Positions 18,610 to 27,193 of a stretch of 50,857 bases of DNA are shown in pieces; the stretch's first letter is position 1; each line of letters opens with the position of its first letter. The notes under the pieces are model-generated. The model was not told the DNA's origin, did no database searches, and saw only the letters and a list, made by a program, of their open reading frames with translations. The DNA comes from Corynebacterium sp. HMSC04H06 (GTDB taxonomy: Bacteria; Actinomycetota; Actinomycetes; Mycobacteriales; Mycobacteriaceae). Position numbers and translations under genes: made by a program. The stretch is taken from positions 1 through 50,857 of the forward strand of contig NZ_KV823451.1 of the NCBI RefSeq assembly GCF_001815935.1, in the 5' to 3' direction.

Positions 18610-19062
18610 CTATTCCTCCCCCTCCCAGGCGGTCTCCGCGCCCTCCTTGTCCGCGATTGCGCCGCCGATAAAGGCCAGGATGACCATGGCCGGCAGGTAA
18701 ATCCAGGTACCGGGGTTGAAGTACATCTTCATCGCGAGGAAGTACGCCACCCCAACCAGGATGGGAAAGGAATAGGTAAACCGGAACACCTGGGCATCGA
18801 CTGCCCCGCCGACCAGGGCCACGGCCAGCAGGAGGACCAGGATCCCCCACCCCGGCACAAAGGTGTGGAGAAGCGGCGGGCCGGCCACGATAAGCAGCCC
18901 GACGCCTACCAGCACGACCCACCCGGCCACGCCCCGGCGCGACTTGGGCTTTTTCGGCTGGGCCGCCGCCGGGCGGGCCACCTGTGGCCCCTGCCCGGCG
19001 CGGCGGGGGTCCTTCGGTGGGGCCCACTGACTGTCTTCCCGATTATCTTCCGGTCTGTTCAT
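18610..19062 (-). CDS. Small membrane protein, function unknown
   Basis: 150 residues starting at the ATG at 19062 (MNRPEDNRED); a longer in-frame extension upstream has no support. The N-terminal 45 residues are hydrophilic and proline/lysine rich. Four hydrophobic segments follow (about 48-62, 68-85, 95-108, 118-135), ending with an acidic tail (KEGAETAWEGEE). It is followed without gap by the Pro/Asp/Trp-repeat membrane protein. Both lie divergent to a sensor kinase gene, across a 100-base region holding an inverted repeat, so shared regulation is possible. Confidence 0.7.
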   Translation of the reverse strand: MNRPEDNREDSQWAPPKDPRRAGQGPQVARPAAAQPKKPKSRRGVAGWVVLVGVGLLIVAGPPLLHTFVPGWGILVLLLAVALVGGAVDAQVFRFTYSFPILVGVAYFLAMKMYFNPGTWIYLPAMVILAFIGGAIADKEGAETAWEGEE

Positions 19063-19093
19063 AGCGCACACACTATCCGATGCCCCACGCGCT

Positions 19094-19114
19094 GTCCTCC
19101 TCCCTGCGGAGGAC
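19094..19114. promoter_or_regulatory. Inverted repeat in the divergent region before the sensor kinase
   Basis: GTCCTCC at 19094-19100 and GGAGGAC at 19108-19114, a perfect 7-bp inverted repeat with a 7-base spacer, lie midway between the two divergent starts. TATACT at 19147-19152 could be a -10 element, which would make the kinase mRNA nearly leaderless. Confidence 0.4.
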
Positions 19115-19162
19115 TTGTACCCCGGCGGCAGGCGGGCGGCGCGGTCTATACTCAGGGCTGTT

Positions 19163-20440
19163 ATGAAGCACCTCACTCTGACGGCCCGCCGCGGACTCCG
19201 CGCAGGCGATATCGCCTTGGGCGTTGTAGCCAGCGTCCTTGCCGCGGTGTATGTACTCATGGCCATTACGGACACTTCCGGCAGCGGGATCGCCTACGCG
19301 GTGCTGTCCATAGGCTTTGCCGCGGCCACGTTCGTGTGGCGTTCGCGGCCGCGGTTGAGCGTGTGGGCGTTCTTGGTCCTCCTGGGCGGCTGGGCCGCGG
19401 TTTTTACCTGGGCCCTGCCGGAAAACTCCGGGATGACGCCATGGATTATCACCGCGCCGATGGCGGTCGCCGTCGTCGCGCGCTACGAGCGCAACCGCCT
19501 TTTCGCCCGCACAAATCTCCTCGCCTTCGCGGCCGGGTCTTTCCTCTCGCCTCTGATGTGGACGTGGGAGGAGGAGCTCGTTCTGCATTACCGCACCGGG
19601 CTGGACATCGCCGTGACCGTGGCGTTTCACTGGCTGGTTCTCGGCTTTGCTTACGCCGTGGGTACGCGATACCGGGCCCGCGAAACCGAGCGGGGCCTGC
19701 GGGAGGCGGCCCACCAGGAGCTGCTGCGCGCGGCGCGGGAGGAGGAAAGGCTGCACCTGGCCCGCGAAATCCACGACGCGCTGGCCCACTCGCTCACCCT
19801 GATCAAGGTGCAGGCTGACGCGGGTCTTATCGCCTCCCAGTCCGATCCGCGCCAGGCCCAGCAGGCCTTAGGCCAGGTGCGGGACTCGGCGGCCAGCGCG
19901 CTGCGCGACGTCCGCGACATCGTGGGCATGCTGCGGGAAGACTCCCCTGCCCTTCCTGCCATGGAACAGCAGTTGCGCCCCGGCCCGCAGCTCGACGACC
20001 TACCCGCTGTGGTGGACAAGTTCCGTGCTGCCGGGCTGCGCATCACGGCCGAGCTGCCCACCGAAGGCGCCGCGCGCAAGGCGTCGGCGGCCACGGTCAC
20101 CCAGCTGGCCATCGACCGGATTGTCACGGAGGCCCTCAACAACGTGGTGCGCCACCAGGGCCCGCGCAGTTCCGCACACGTATCCGTCGCGCTTGACGGC
20201 TCCGTGGCTTGCGTCACCGTCTCCTCCGCCGCGGCCGAAGAGGCCGCTGCCCGGGGCCCAGCCGGTAGTGTCCCCAATATCCCAGGCCGCGGGCGGTGTG
20301 CCGAGGGCACCGGCACAGGCCTGGCCGGTCTGCGCGAAAGAGTCCGGCTGCTGGGTGGTAGCTTTAGCGCCGAACACCGCGGCGCGGAATTTGTCGTGAC
20401 CGCTCGCCTGCCCCTGCGACCTGCCCAGGAGGAATCATGA
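19163..20440 (+). CDS. Sensor histidine kinase (NarL/DesK type, HisKA_3)
   Basis: Membrane sensor of a two-component system, 425 residues. About five to six hydrophobic segments occupy residues 10-170 with short loops, so the signal is probably sensed in or near the membrane. The HisKA_3 phosphoacceptor is in LAREIHDALAHSLTLIK. The ATPase domain has IVTEALNNVVRH and a final GTGLAGLRERVRLLGG; the N box is slightly divergent. The stop overlaps the response regulator start (ATGA), so the pair is cotranslated. The ABC transporter directly downstream is the likely regulated target. Confidence 0.88.
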   Translation: MKHLTLTARRGLRAGDIALGVVASVLAAVYVLMAITDTSGSGIAYAVLSIGFAAATFVWRSRPRLSVWAFLVLLGGWAAVFTWALPENSGMTPWIITAPMAVAVVARYERNRLFARTNLLAFAAGSFLSPLMWTWEEELVLHYRTGLDIAVTVAFHWLVLGFAYAVGTRYRARETERGLREAAHQELLRAAREEERLHLAREIHDALAHSLTLIKVQADAGLIASQSDPRQAQQALGQVRDSAASALRDVRDIVGMLREDSPALPAMEQQLRPGPQLDDLPAVVDKFRAAGLRITAELPTEGAARKASAATVTQLAIDRIVTEALNNVVRHQGPRSSAHVSVALDGSVACVTVSSAAAEEAAARGPAGSVPNIPGRGRCAEGTGTGLAGLRERVRLLGGSFSAEHRGAEFVVTARLPLRPAQEES

Positions 20441-21099
20441 CCACCCCAATTCGCGTGCTGCTGGCCGACGACCAGGCGCTGCTAGTCCAGGCCCTGGCCA
20501 CGATCCTCAACTCCGCGCCCGACATCGAGGTCGTGGCCACTGCCGGCAACGGGCAGGAGGCCATCGAAGCCGCCAGCGCACACCGCTGCGACGTCGCGGT
20601 TCTGGACATCCGCATGCCCGGCACCGATGGCATCGCGGCAACCCGCCAGCTCTTGGCGCAGCCGGACCCGCCCAAGGTCATCATGCTGACCACCTTCGAC
20701 GAACCCGCGCTGGTCGCCGACGCCATCGCGGCCGAGGCGCAGGGCTTCCTACTCAAGGACGCCGACCCCGGCGTGCTCATCGATGCCGTGCGCACCGTCG
20801 CCGCCGGCGAATCCGTGCTGGCCTCGAAGGTCACCGGTCCGGTGCTGGAGTCCTACCGCCGCGGGCTGAGCGCGCGGGACCGCCTGTCCCCGGAGCAGCT
20901 GCAAGGTTTGAGCCTGGTCACCCGGCGCGAGCGCGAGGTGCTCCACCTGATTGGCCAGGGTGCGACCAACCCAGAGCTGGCCCGCGAGCTGGTCCTCGCG
21001 GAGACCACCATCAAGACCCACGTGTCCAGCCTGCTGTCCAAGCTGCACTGCCGTGACCGGGTGGCCCTAGCGCTGCTCGCCCGCGACCTGGACATCTAA
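20437..21099 (+). CDS. LuxR/NarL-family response regulator
   Basis: Transcription factor of 220 residues. The receiver domain has the acidic pair ADDQ (residues 10-12), the phosphoacceptor Asp in VLDIRMPGTDG (about 56), the Thr in MLTTFDE and the Lys in LLKDADP. The C-terminal NarL-type HTH is clear (LVTRREREVLHLIGQGATNPELARELVLAETTIKTHVSSLLSKL). It is coupled to the kinase upstream. A stem-loop follows before the ABC genes. Confidence 0.92.
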   Translation: MTTPIRVLLADDQALLVQALATILNSAPDIEVVATAGNGQEAIEAASAHRCDVAVLDIRMPGTDGIAATRQLLAQPDPPKVIMLTTFDEPALVADAIAAEAQGFLLKDADPGVLIDAVRTVAAGESVLASKVTGPVLESYRRGLSARDRLSPEQLQGLSLVTRREREVLHLIGQGATNPELARELVLAETTIKTHVSSLLSKLHCRDRVALALLARDLDI

Positions 21100-21105
21100 A
21101 ACCCG

Positions 21106-21136
21106 AGCGCCTCCTACCGTGGGAGGAGGAGGCGCT
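21106..21136 (+). terminator. Stem-loop between regulator and ABC transporter genes
   Basis: AGCGCCTCCT at 21106-21115 pairs perfectly with AGGAGGCGCT at 21127-21136. No T run follows, so it could attenuate rather than end transcription into the transporter genes. Confidence 0.55.
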
Positions 21137-21195
21137 AGCAGACTTCGGCCCCGGAGCGGAGGCCTTCGCCCCCGGAAGCTAGCAGGATTAGCCCT

Positions 21196-21951
21196 ATGCA
21201 CACCGCTAGGAACCACCATCAGCCCACCGGACCAACGCTGCCCACGCCGGCACTGTCCTGCGAGAACATCCACGTCGCTTTCGGCGAGCACTCCGTGCTA
21301 CGCGGGGTGGACTGGCAGGTTAACCGTGGCCGCGTCCACGCGCTGCTAGGCCGCAACGGGGCCGGCAAGTCTACGCTGTTTTCGGCGATCCTGGGGCTCA
21401 TTGCTCCCGCCGCCGGCAGAGTGGAGGTGCTGGGCGCTCCCCGCACCGCCGAAAGCCTCCGCCACATCGGGGCTTCGGTCAACGGGCCGCTGTTCTACGG
21501 GCACTTGAGCGCCCGCCGCAACCTGCTGGTCCACACCACGCTGCTGGGACTGCCGGACGCGGAAGCCGACCGGGTGCTGGCGCTCGTCGGGCTGGATTCG
21601 GCTGGCAAGAAGAAGGCCAAGAGCTTTTCCACCGGCATGAAAGCCCGGCTGGCGCTGGCCCAGGCCATGCTGGGTTCGCCCGAAATCCTGCTGCTGGATG
21701 AGCCCCAGAACGGACTAGATCCGCAAGGCATTTCCGATCTGCGCGGTTTCCTGCGCGGTTGGGCCGACAATGGCGGCACGGTGGTGGTCAGCTCCCACCA
21801 GCTGGGTGAGGTCGCCAAACTGGCTGACGATGCCACCGTCATCGCCGCCGGGCGCGTGCGCTACAGCGGCCCGCTGGGCGAGCTCTCCCCCGCCGGGAAC
21901 CTGGAGCAGGAATTCCTCCGGCTCACCCAGGAGGGATCTTGTGATGAATAG
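21196..21951 (+). CDS. ABC transporter ATP-binding protein, bacitracin/lantibiotic-export type
   Basis: ATPase of 251 residues with Walker A GRNGAGKST, the signature FSTGMKARLALA, Walker B ILLLDEPQNGLDP and the H-loop SSHQLGEV. The segment IGASVNGPLFYGHLSARRNLLVH is typical of BcrA-like ATPases that protect against peptide antibiotics. The final eight bases overlap the permease start. With the adjacent two-component system this forms a sensing-and-efflux cassette of the type used against cell-envelope peptides. The substrate is inferred. Confidence 0.88.
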   Translation: MHTARNHHQPTGPTLPTPALSCENIHVAFGEHSVLRGVDWQVNRGRVHALLGRNGAGKSTLFSAILGLIAPAAGRVEVLGAPRTAESLRHIGASVNGPLFYGHLSARRNLLVHTTLLGLPDAEADRVLALVGLDSAGKKKAKSFSTGMKARLALAQAMLGSPEILLLDEPQNGLDPQGISDLRGFLRGWADNGGTVVVSSHQLGEVAKLADDATVIAAGRVRYSGPLGELSPAGNLEQEFLRLTQEGSCDE

Positions 21952-23506
21952 CCCCCTGGCCTATCTGCGCGCCGAGTCCCTCCGCGCGCGTGGCTCGGCG
22001 TTGCAATGGCTACCGCTCTTGGGCCTCCCACTAGCCGCCATGTCGCTGCTTTTCTCCCAGCTCGCTAGCGCCGACGGCAGCACCCGGGCGCTCATGGGCT
22101 GGCAGTCCATGTACGTCACCGGTATGGCCGCACCCCTGAGCGCCATCTTCGCCGCCGTTCCGGAGACCCGGGAGCTTTCTGCGCGCTACGGCGGCTTGCT
22201 GTGGCGGGCGGTCTCCCCGCGGCGCCTACGCGCGGCCCGCCTTTTGGCGGTCTGGGTGGCGCTAGCCGCCTTCACCACCCTCAACTTCGGCCTGACTTGG
22301 GCCATGGCGGTACTCATGGGCCTAGACCACGCGGGCATCGCCCTCACCGCTGGCGCGTGGTCCTGGGTGGCCAGCTTAGGAGTGGCGGGTTTAAGCGCCG
22401 CCCTTACCCGCCGGTATGGGCTTACGGCCGCTCTGGCCGCTGCCTTCGCCTTCCAGTTCGCGGGGATCCCCGCCTCCCTCACCGAGGGCGAAAACTGGTG
22501 GCTTTTCCCACCGTCCTGGCCCATCCGGCTGCTGCTGCCGGTGCTGGGCATCCACACCAACTCCGTCCCGCTCGCCCCCGGTGACCCGCTGTGGCAGGAA
22601 AGTCCCTGGCCGGCCGCTGCTTCCTGCCTGCTGCTCGCGGTAGCCGGCGCGCTCGCCGCCTGCTGGGTCCCGCCCCGCCGCAAGCGTGTCCTGCGCGCCG
22701 CGCGCCGCGGCCAACAGCCCGCAGGCTCCGCGGAGCACGTTTCCGGTTTTGCCAGTTCCGCCGACTCCATCAGCTCTGCGAGCGCCTTCGATCTGCGACG
22801 GGCTGCGCAGCCTATTGCCTACCGAGCCGCCCAGTCCGGCAGCGCGACCGGGCTCTCCGCGGCGGTCCGGGCCGTCCATCGCGCGGCCCTCGACCCAGTG
22901 CTGTTGGGATGTGCGGTAGCCACCGCCGTCGTCCTGGCACTGACTGCTGCGACCTATCCCGCCTCTTACATCCACGGGGTCTTCACCTTCGCGGTCCTGC
23001 CCCTGGGTACTGGCACCGCGGCGATCCTCGCCTGGTCCTCGCTCCGCGGCGCCTGGCCGTCGATGCTGGTGGAAAACCGCCGTTGTGTGGCCGGGCTTTT
23101 GGGCTGGCTGCCCTGCCTCGTCGCGGTTATCTCCGGGCTCGCCGCTGGGGCCGCGTGGGCTGCCGGCGGCGGCCTCGGCGACGAACTGCGCCGCTGGGTA
23201 TTGAGCGTCGTGGTCGGCACCGTACTGGCCTGGGCGGCCCTGTTCCTGGTGGCGAGGTTCAATGCCGCCACCGCCGCGGCGGTCACCGTCGTCTGGACGG
23301 TGGTATCCCTAACCCTGGGCGGGGACGTCTTGGCCCAGACCATCCTGTGGGTGGTAGCCCTGCCCGCCTGGCCCGAGACCGCGGAGACCGCCCCGCGCCT
23401 AGGCGTGGCCGTGGCCTTAGGGCTGGTCAGCGCCGCGTTGATCGCCCGCGCCCTGCACCGCCGCGTGGGCTTGCCAATTCAAACGGCGTCCGCCGGCTCT
23501 GCATAA
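21944..23506 (+). CDS. ABC transporter permease, tandem fused type
   Basis: Integral membrane protein of 520 residues, about twice the size of a usual BcrB-like permease. About six hydrophobic segments lie in residues 15-245, then a hydrophilic linker rich in Arg, Ala and Ser (about 247-310), then a further six segments. It thus looks like two permease halves on one chain, which could form the whole membrane pore with a dimer of the ATPase. Start is the ATG at 21944; GTG at 21941 is equally possible. The ATPase gene overlaps it, so the two are coupled. Confidence 0.78.
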   Translation: MNSPLAYLRAESLRARGSALQWLPLLGLPLAAMSLLFSQLASADGSTRALMGWQSMYVTGMAAPLSAIFAAVPETRELSARYGGLLWRAVSPRRLRAARLLAVWVALAAFTTLNFGLTWAMAVLMGLDHAGIALTAGAWSWVASLGVAGLSAALTRRYGLTAALAAAFAFQFAGIPASLTEGENWWLFPPSWPIRLLLPVLGIHTNSVPLAPGDPLWQESPWPAAASCLLLAVAGALAACWVPPRRKRVLRAARRGQQPAGSAEHVSGFASSADSISSASAFDLRRAAQPIAYRAAQSGSATGLSAAVRAVHRAALDPVLLGCAVATAVVLALTAATYPASYIHGVFTFAVLPLGTGTAAILAWSSLRGAWPSMLVENRRCVAGLLGWLPCLVAVISGLAAGAAWAAGGGLGDELRRWVLSVVVGTVLAWAALFLVARFNAATAAAVTVVWTVVSLTLGGDVLAQTILWVVALPAWPETAETAPRLGVAVALGLVSAALIARALHRRVGLPIQTASAGSA

Positions 23507-23523
23507 ACCTTTTCATGGTCGCC

Positions 23524-24387
23524 ATGACAACTAGCGGCACTGTACCGGAGAACCTGCAGGTACTCTTTGCCGCCATGGACGCCACGCGCACCGAGCGCGA
23601 GGAGCTCTACACCTGGTTCCACCAGCACCCGGAGCTGTCCATGCAGGAAGAGCGCACGGCCGCGCGGGTCGAAGAAGAACTGCGCGCCTACGGCTGCGAG
23701 GTTATAAGCCTCGCCGGCACCGGCCGGGTGGGCATTGTGCACAACGGCGACGGCCCGACGGTGCTGTTCCGGGCCGACATGGACGCCCTCCCCATCGCGG
23801 AGGACTCCGGCCTCGAGTACGCGGTCGCCAAGGAGTGCGGGCTCATGCACGCCTGCGGGCACGACTTCCACACCGCCTGCCTGTTGGGGGCTAGCCGCGC
23901 CTATACCGAACACCCCGAGGCCTGGTCGGGCACGCTCATCGCCTTGTTCCAGCCCGGGGAGGAGGCCGGCGGCGGCGCGCAGAAGATGGTCGACGACGGT
24001 CTGGCAGACCTGATCCCGCAACCAGACGTGGCCCTGGCCCAGCACGTCGGCCCGTTCGCCCCGGATTACGCGATGACCACCCGCCCCGGCGCGCTCATGG
24101 CGGAGGCCACCACCACGCGAGTGGTGGACTTTTTCACCGAGCTCTTCGGCGCCGACGCCGTCTACGGCAACATGGCGCCGCTGACCGGCTCGGAAGACTT
24201 CCCCATCATCCCGCACGCTTTGTCCGTGCCCTACTGCTACTGGGGCTGGGGCGGTTTCCCGGAGATGGAAGGAGCACCCGCCAACCATTCCCCGGCTTTT
24301 AACCCGGCGCTGCAGCCGACTCTGGATACCGGCACCCGCTACGCCATCGCCGGTATCGGCCTCTGGCTCGCCCAGGCGCGGGACTAG
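23524..24387 (+). CDS. M20 family amidohydrolase lacking the dimerisation domain
   Basis: Reads as an aminoacylase/carboxypeptidase-like M20D hydrolase, but only 287 residues instead of about 400. The catalytic half is complete up to the fourth metal region: FHQHPELSMQEE, DMDALPIAEDSG, LMHACGHDFHTA, FQPGEEAGGGAQ, LAQHVGPF. After RPGALMAEA the chain goes directly to TTTRVVDFFTELFGAD, which belongs after the dimerisation (lid) domain, so about 110-130 residues are missing in frame. The last metal ligand region (ANHSPAFN) is kept. Start may be 23524 or 23515; neither has a good ribosome binding site. Activity is doubtful, though single-domain M20 enzymes exist. Confidence 0.75.
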   Translation: MTTSGTVPENLQVLFAAMDATRTEREELYTWFHQHPELSMQEERTAARVEEELRAYGCEVISLAGTGRVGIVHNGDGPTVLFRADMDALPIAEDSGLEYAVAKECGLMHACGHDFHTACLLGASRAYTEHPEAWSGTLIALFQPGEEAGGGAQKMVDDGLADLIPQPDVALAQHVGPFAPDYAMTTRPGALMAEATTTRVVDFFTELFGADAVYGNMAPLTGSEDFPIIPHALSVPYCYWGWGGFPEMEGAPANHSPAFNPALQPTLDTGTRYAIAGIGLWLAQARD

Positions 24388-24405
24388 CCCGGCGCTTACT
24401 GGCGC

Positions 24406-25659
24406 CTAGCGCAGGCGGCGGGCGCCGGCGCCGGGCTCAGCGAGCAGGAAGGTCGGCGCAGGGAAACCGGCATCGGCAGCCGCCGCGGCGATGGCATGGG
24501 CGGTCGTGTCCACCTCGTCGCGCGGGATGAGCGCGATCACCGCGCCGCCGAAGCCGCCGCCGGTCATGCGCGCGCCCACCTCGCCGGCCGCGCTAAAGGC
24601 TTGGTCGAGCTCCTTAGTGGTCACCTCGTACTGGTCGCGCAGGCTCACGTGGGAATCGCGCATAAGCGCCCGGAACGTGTCGAAATCACCGTCCTGCAGG
24701 GCGCGGGCGGCTTCCAGGGTGCGCTGCGTTTCCTCGACCACGTGCGCCACGCGGCGAGCCACGAGATCCGGGTCGGCGCTGTTCCCAGCCGCGTTGTCGG
24801 CGGCCCAGGCGCGGGCGACGGCCACAGCATCTCCCGTGGCGGCCTGGATGTCGCGAATCGTTCCGTTGTCACTGGGCGCTAGGGCGCGCTGCACATCGTC
24901 GATAAGCCCGCGGCGGGAGGCGTACTGCCCGTCGCTCAAGGTGTGCGGGGCGTTCGTGTCCGCGATAAGCAGTACCAGGCCGCACGCCTTGATGTCGAAG
25001 GGCACTCGCTCCACCGCGCCGGTGGAAAAGTCCAGAACCAGGGCCTTGCCGCGGGTGCACTGTAGGCTCGCGTTCTGGTCCAGCCCGCCGGTGGACGCAC
25101 CCACCACCTCGTTTTCGGCGCGGATGCAGGCCTGTGCCAGCTCCTTGCGCGCCGCGTCGTCGGGCTGGCGGCCCGTGGCCAGCTCGTAGGCCGCCACGGC
25201 AACGGAACACTCCAGCGCCGCGGAGCTGGACAGGCCCGAGCCCACCGGGACGTCGGAGACGACCGCGATGTCCAAGCCCGCGCACTCGGCAATCGCGCCG
25301 GATTCCAGCCCCGCCCAGACGGTGCCGGCGATATAACCGGCCCAGCTCGCCGGGTTGCCGGGGCCGACCTGCGCCAGCGGGATCGCACACCGCGCCGGTT
25401 CGTCCTGGCCCGGCTGCGCGGAGACCATGCGCAGCTGCCCGTCGGTCCGCGGCGCCACCGCCACGGCGGTGTTGTGCTCCAGCGCGAACGGGATGGAGGC
25501 CCCGCCGGCGTAGTCGATGTGCTCGCCGATGAGGTTGACCCGCCCCGGCGCGGCCCATACCCCGGCCGGCGAGGCGGAAAACTCCGCGGCGAAAAGGGCC
25601 TCGGCGGCATCGGCCAGCGCGGCGTCGCTGCGGCGCGGCAGCCAGTTGAGCTTAGTCAC
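24406..25659 (-). CDS. galK: Galactokinase
   Basis: Phosphorylates galactose at C1 in the Leloir pathway. The 417-residue protein has the galactokinase signature GRVNLIGEHIDYAGG (about residue 35), the GHMP ATP loop VPVGSGLSSSAALE, and a C-terminal RMTGGGFGGAVIALI. GTG at 25659 is taken as the start because it begins the conserved protein and overlaps the end of galT by 8 bases; upstream codons of the frame lie inside galT. It is the last gene of the galactose cluster. Confidence 0.94.
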   Translation of the reverse strand: MTKLNWLPRRSDAALADAAEALFAAEFSASPAGVWAAPGRVNLIGEHIDYAGGASIPFALEHNTAVAVAPRTDGQLRMVSAQPGQDEPARCAIPLAQVGPGNPASWAGYIAGTVWAGLESGAIAECAGLDIAVVSDVPVGSGLSSSAALECSVAVAAYELATGRQPDDAARKELAQACIRAENEVVGASTGGLDQNASLQCTRGKALVLDFSTGAVERVPFDIKACGLVLLIADTNAPHTLSDGQYASRRGLIDDVQRALAPSDNGTIRDIQAATGDAVAVARAWAADNAAGNSADPDLVARRVAHVVEETQRTLEAARALQDGDFDTFRALMRDSHVSLRDQYEVTTKELDQAFSAAGEVGARMTGGGFGGAVIALIPRDEVDTTAHAIAAAAADAGFPAPTFLLAEPGAGARRLR

Positions 25660-26785
25660 GCGGCCAGACCTCCTGGAAGCGGGCGGCGATAGCCTCCGGC
25701 GTGGTGTCATTGATCCACACTCCCTGCGCGGATTCGGAGCCCGCCAAAAACTTCATGCGGTTCGGCGAGCGCATGAGCGAGAACAGCTGCAGGTGCATGC
25801 GCACGGTGCCGCAGGCGGCCGGGTCCACCGGCGCCAGGTTCCAGCCGGCGATGTACGGGGTCCGGTCGACGCCCTCGAAGAACTCATCCACCGCGGTATA
25901 CAGCTTCTTGAGCAACGCGGCCAGGTCGTCGCGCTGGGCGTCGTTGAGATCCCGGAAGTCCCGGGCCGGGGTGTTGGGCATGACCATCGCCTCGACCGGC
26001 CACTTGGCCGCGGCCGGGACGAAGGCGGTGAAGTGCTCGGTCTCCGCGATGATCCGGGTGCCGGCGGCGCGCTCGCGCTCTAGCACGTCGGCGAAGAGAT
26101 CCCCGCCGGTTTCTTTTCGGTACTCCCGCGAGCGGTTGACCATCGCCTTCAGCCGGGGAGAGAGGAACGGGTAGGAATAGATCTGCCCGTGCGGGTGCTG
26201 GAGGGTCACGCCGATTTCCTCCCCGCGGTTTTCAAACGGGAAGACCTGCTGGACCCCCTCTATGGCGGCCAGCGCCTCCGTCCGGTGGGCCCAGGCCTCA
26301 ATGACGGTGCGGATGCGGCCAACCGGCAGGTCCTTGAAGGAGGTGTGCGCGTCCTCGGTGAAGCAGACCACCTCGCAGCGTGCATGGGCCGGCCGGCGCG
26401 GGACCAGGCCCATCGAGTCCACGTCGTACTCAAAATCCGGGCCGGCCTCTGCGGCCAGGGAGAAGGACGGGAAGCGGTTTTCAAAGACCACGACGTCGTA
26501 GGTCGGCGACGGGACCTCCGTGGGCAGGCCGCCCGGGCGCGACGGCGCCAGCGGGTTCTCGTTGGCCGGCGGCATGAACGTGCGGCTCATGCGGTGGGCG
26601 GCGAAGGCGACCCAGTCCCCGGTCAGCGGGTCCCGGCGCATCTCCGAGGTCGGCTGCACCTGCGGCAAGTCGCGCGGGTCGGTCAACACGCGCTCGCCCT
26701 CGGCGTGCGGGCGGTCATCGAAATAGAAGATGTCCCGGCCGTCTGCCAGCTGGGCTTGCGTGACTGAAACATGTGCTTCGGACAT
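25652..26785 (-). CDS. galT: Galactose-1-phosphate uridylyltransferase
   Basis: Exchanges UMP between UDP-glucose and galactose-1-phosphate. The 377-residue protein has the active-site HPHGQIY (histidine nucleophile) and family blocks DPLTGDWV, FENRFPSF, and the C-terminal WNLAPVDPAACGTVRMHLQL. It belongs to class I. It is followed, with an overlap, by galK. A hairpin lies in the gap to the upstream small membrane protein gene. Confidence 0.94.
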   Translation of the reverse strand: MSEAHVSVTQAQLADGRDIFYFDDRPHAEGERVLTDPRDLPQVQPTSEMRRDPLTGDWVAFAAHRMSRTFMPPANENPLAPSRPGGLPTEVPSPTYDVVVFENRFPSFSLAAEAGPDFEYDVDSMGLVPRRPAHARCEVVCFTEDAHTSFKDLPVGRIRTVIEAWAHRTEALAAIEGVQQVFPFENRGEEIGVTLQHPHGQIYSYPFLSPRLKAMVNRSREYRKETGGDLFADVLERERAAGTRIIAETEHFTAFVPAAAKWPVEAMVMPNTPARDFRDLNDAQRDDLAALLKKLYTAVDEFFEGVDRTPYIAGWNLAPVDPAACGTVRMHLQLFSLMRSPNRMKFLAGSESAQGVWINDTTPEAIAARFQEVWPRD

Positions 26786-26823
26786 GCGTCGTTCTCCTGA
26801 CGTTTCCTAAATAAATGCTGCCG

Positions 26824-26849
26824 CCGGCGGGAGGCTATCGCCCCGCCGG
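26824..26849 (-). terminator. Hairpin between the symporter module and galT
   Basis: CCGGCGGG at 26824-26831 pairs with CCCGCCGG at 26842-26849. The lack of a T run suggests partial read-through, so galTK can still be expressed from the galM promoter. Confidence 0.5.
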
Positions 26850-26858
26850 GATCAGTAT

Positions 26859-27170
26859 CTAGTGCTTCGGGTGAGGTTCTGCTTCCACGGCGGATTCAGC
26901 CGCGGCCGCGTCGCTTACCACGATAGGCCGCAGCTTAGCCCAGGCGGCAAAGACCACGGCGGTGGCAAGCAGCGCGAGCCCGATCCACAGGTTGTCCGTG
27001 GCGGCCTTGAGCGCCCCGGTTTCCGGATCGATGCCCGGGTCGAGGAAGAAGTAGCAGCCGATGAGCACCACGCCGTAGATTCCGAGCAGGGCCGCGATCA
27101 CGTTGCGCAGGTCGAAGGCGCCGGTCGGCGAGGTGGAGTCAGGTTTCTGGGTCACGGGTGAAGAAGTCAT
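26859..27170 (-). CDS. Small two-span membrane protein next to the galactose symporter
   Basis: 103 residues with two hydrophobic segments (about 23-42 and 62-80) and hydrophilic ends; the C terminus is Ala/Glu/His rich. It starts 23 bases after the symporter stop. Small partner proteins accompany some sodium:solute symporters in Actinobacteria (MctB with MctC, for example), but this is not the DUF485 family as far as I can see. A role as symporter partner is only inferred from position. Confidence 0.65.
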   Translation of the reverse strand: MTSSPVTQKPDSTSPTGAFDLRNVIAALLGIYGVVLIGCYFFLDPGIDPETGALKAATDNLWIGLALLATAVVFAAWAKLRPIVVSDAAAAESAVEAEPHPKH

Positions 27171-27193
27171 GATGAGTTACTCCCCTTCCCTTT

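Noticed and set aside
22591..23514. N-terminal extension of the M20 hydrolase into the permease gene
   Set aside because: The extension is an Arg/Pro-rich shadow of the permease; hydrolase homology begins after 23515.
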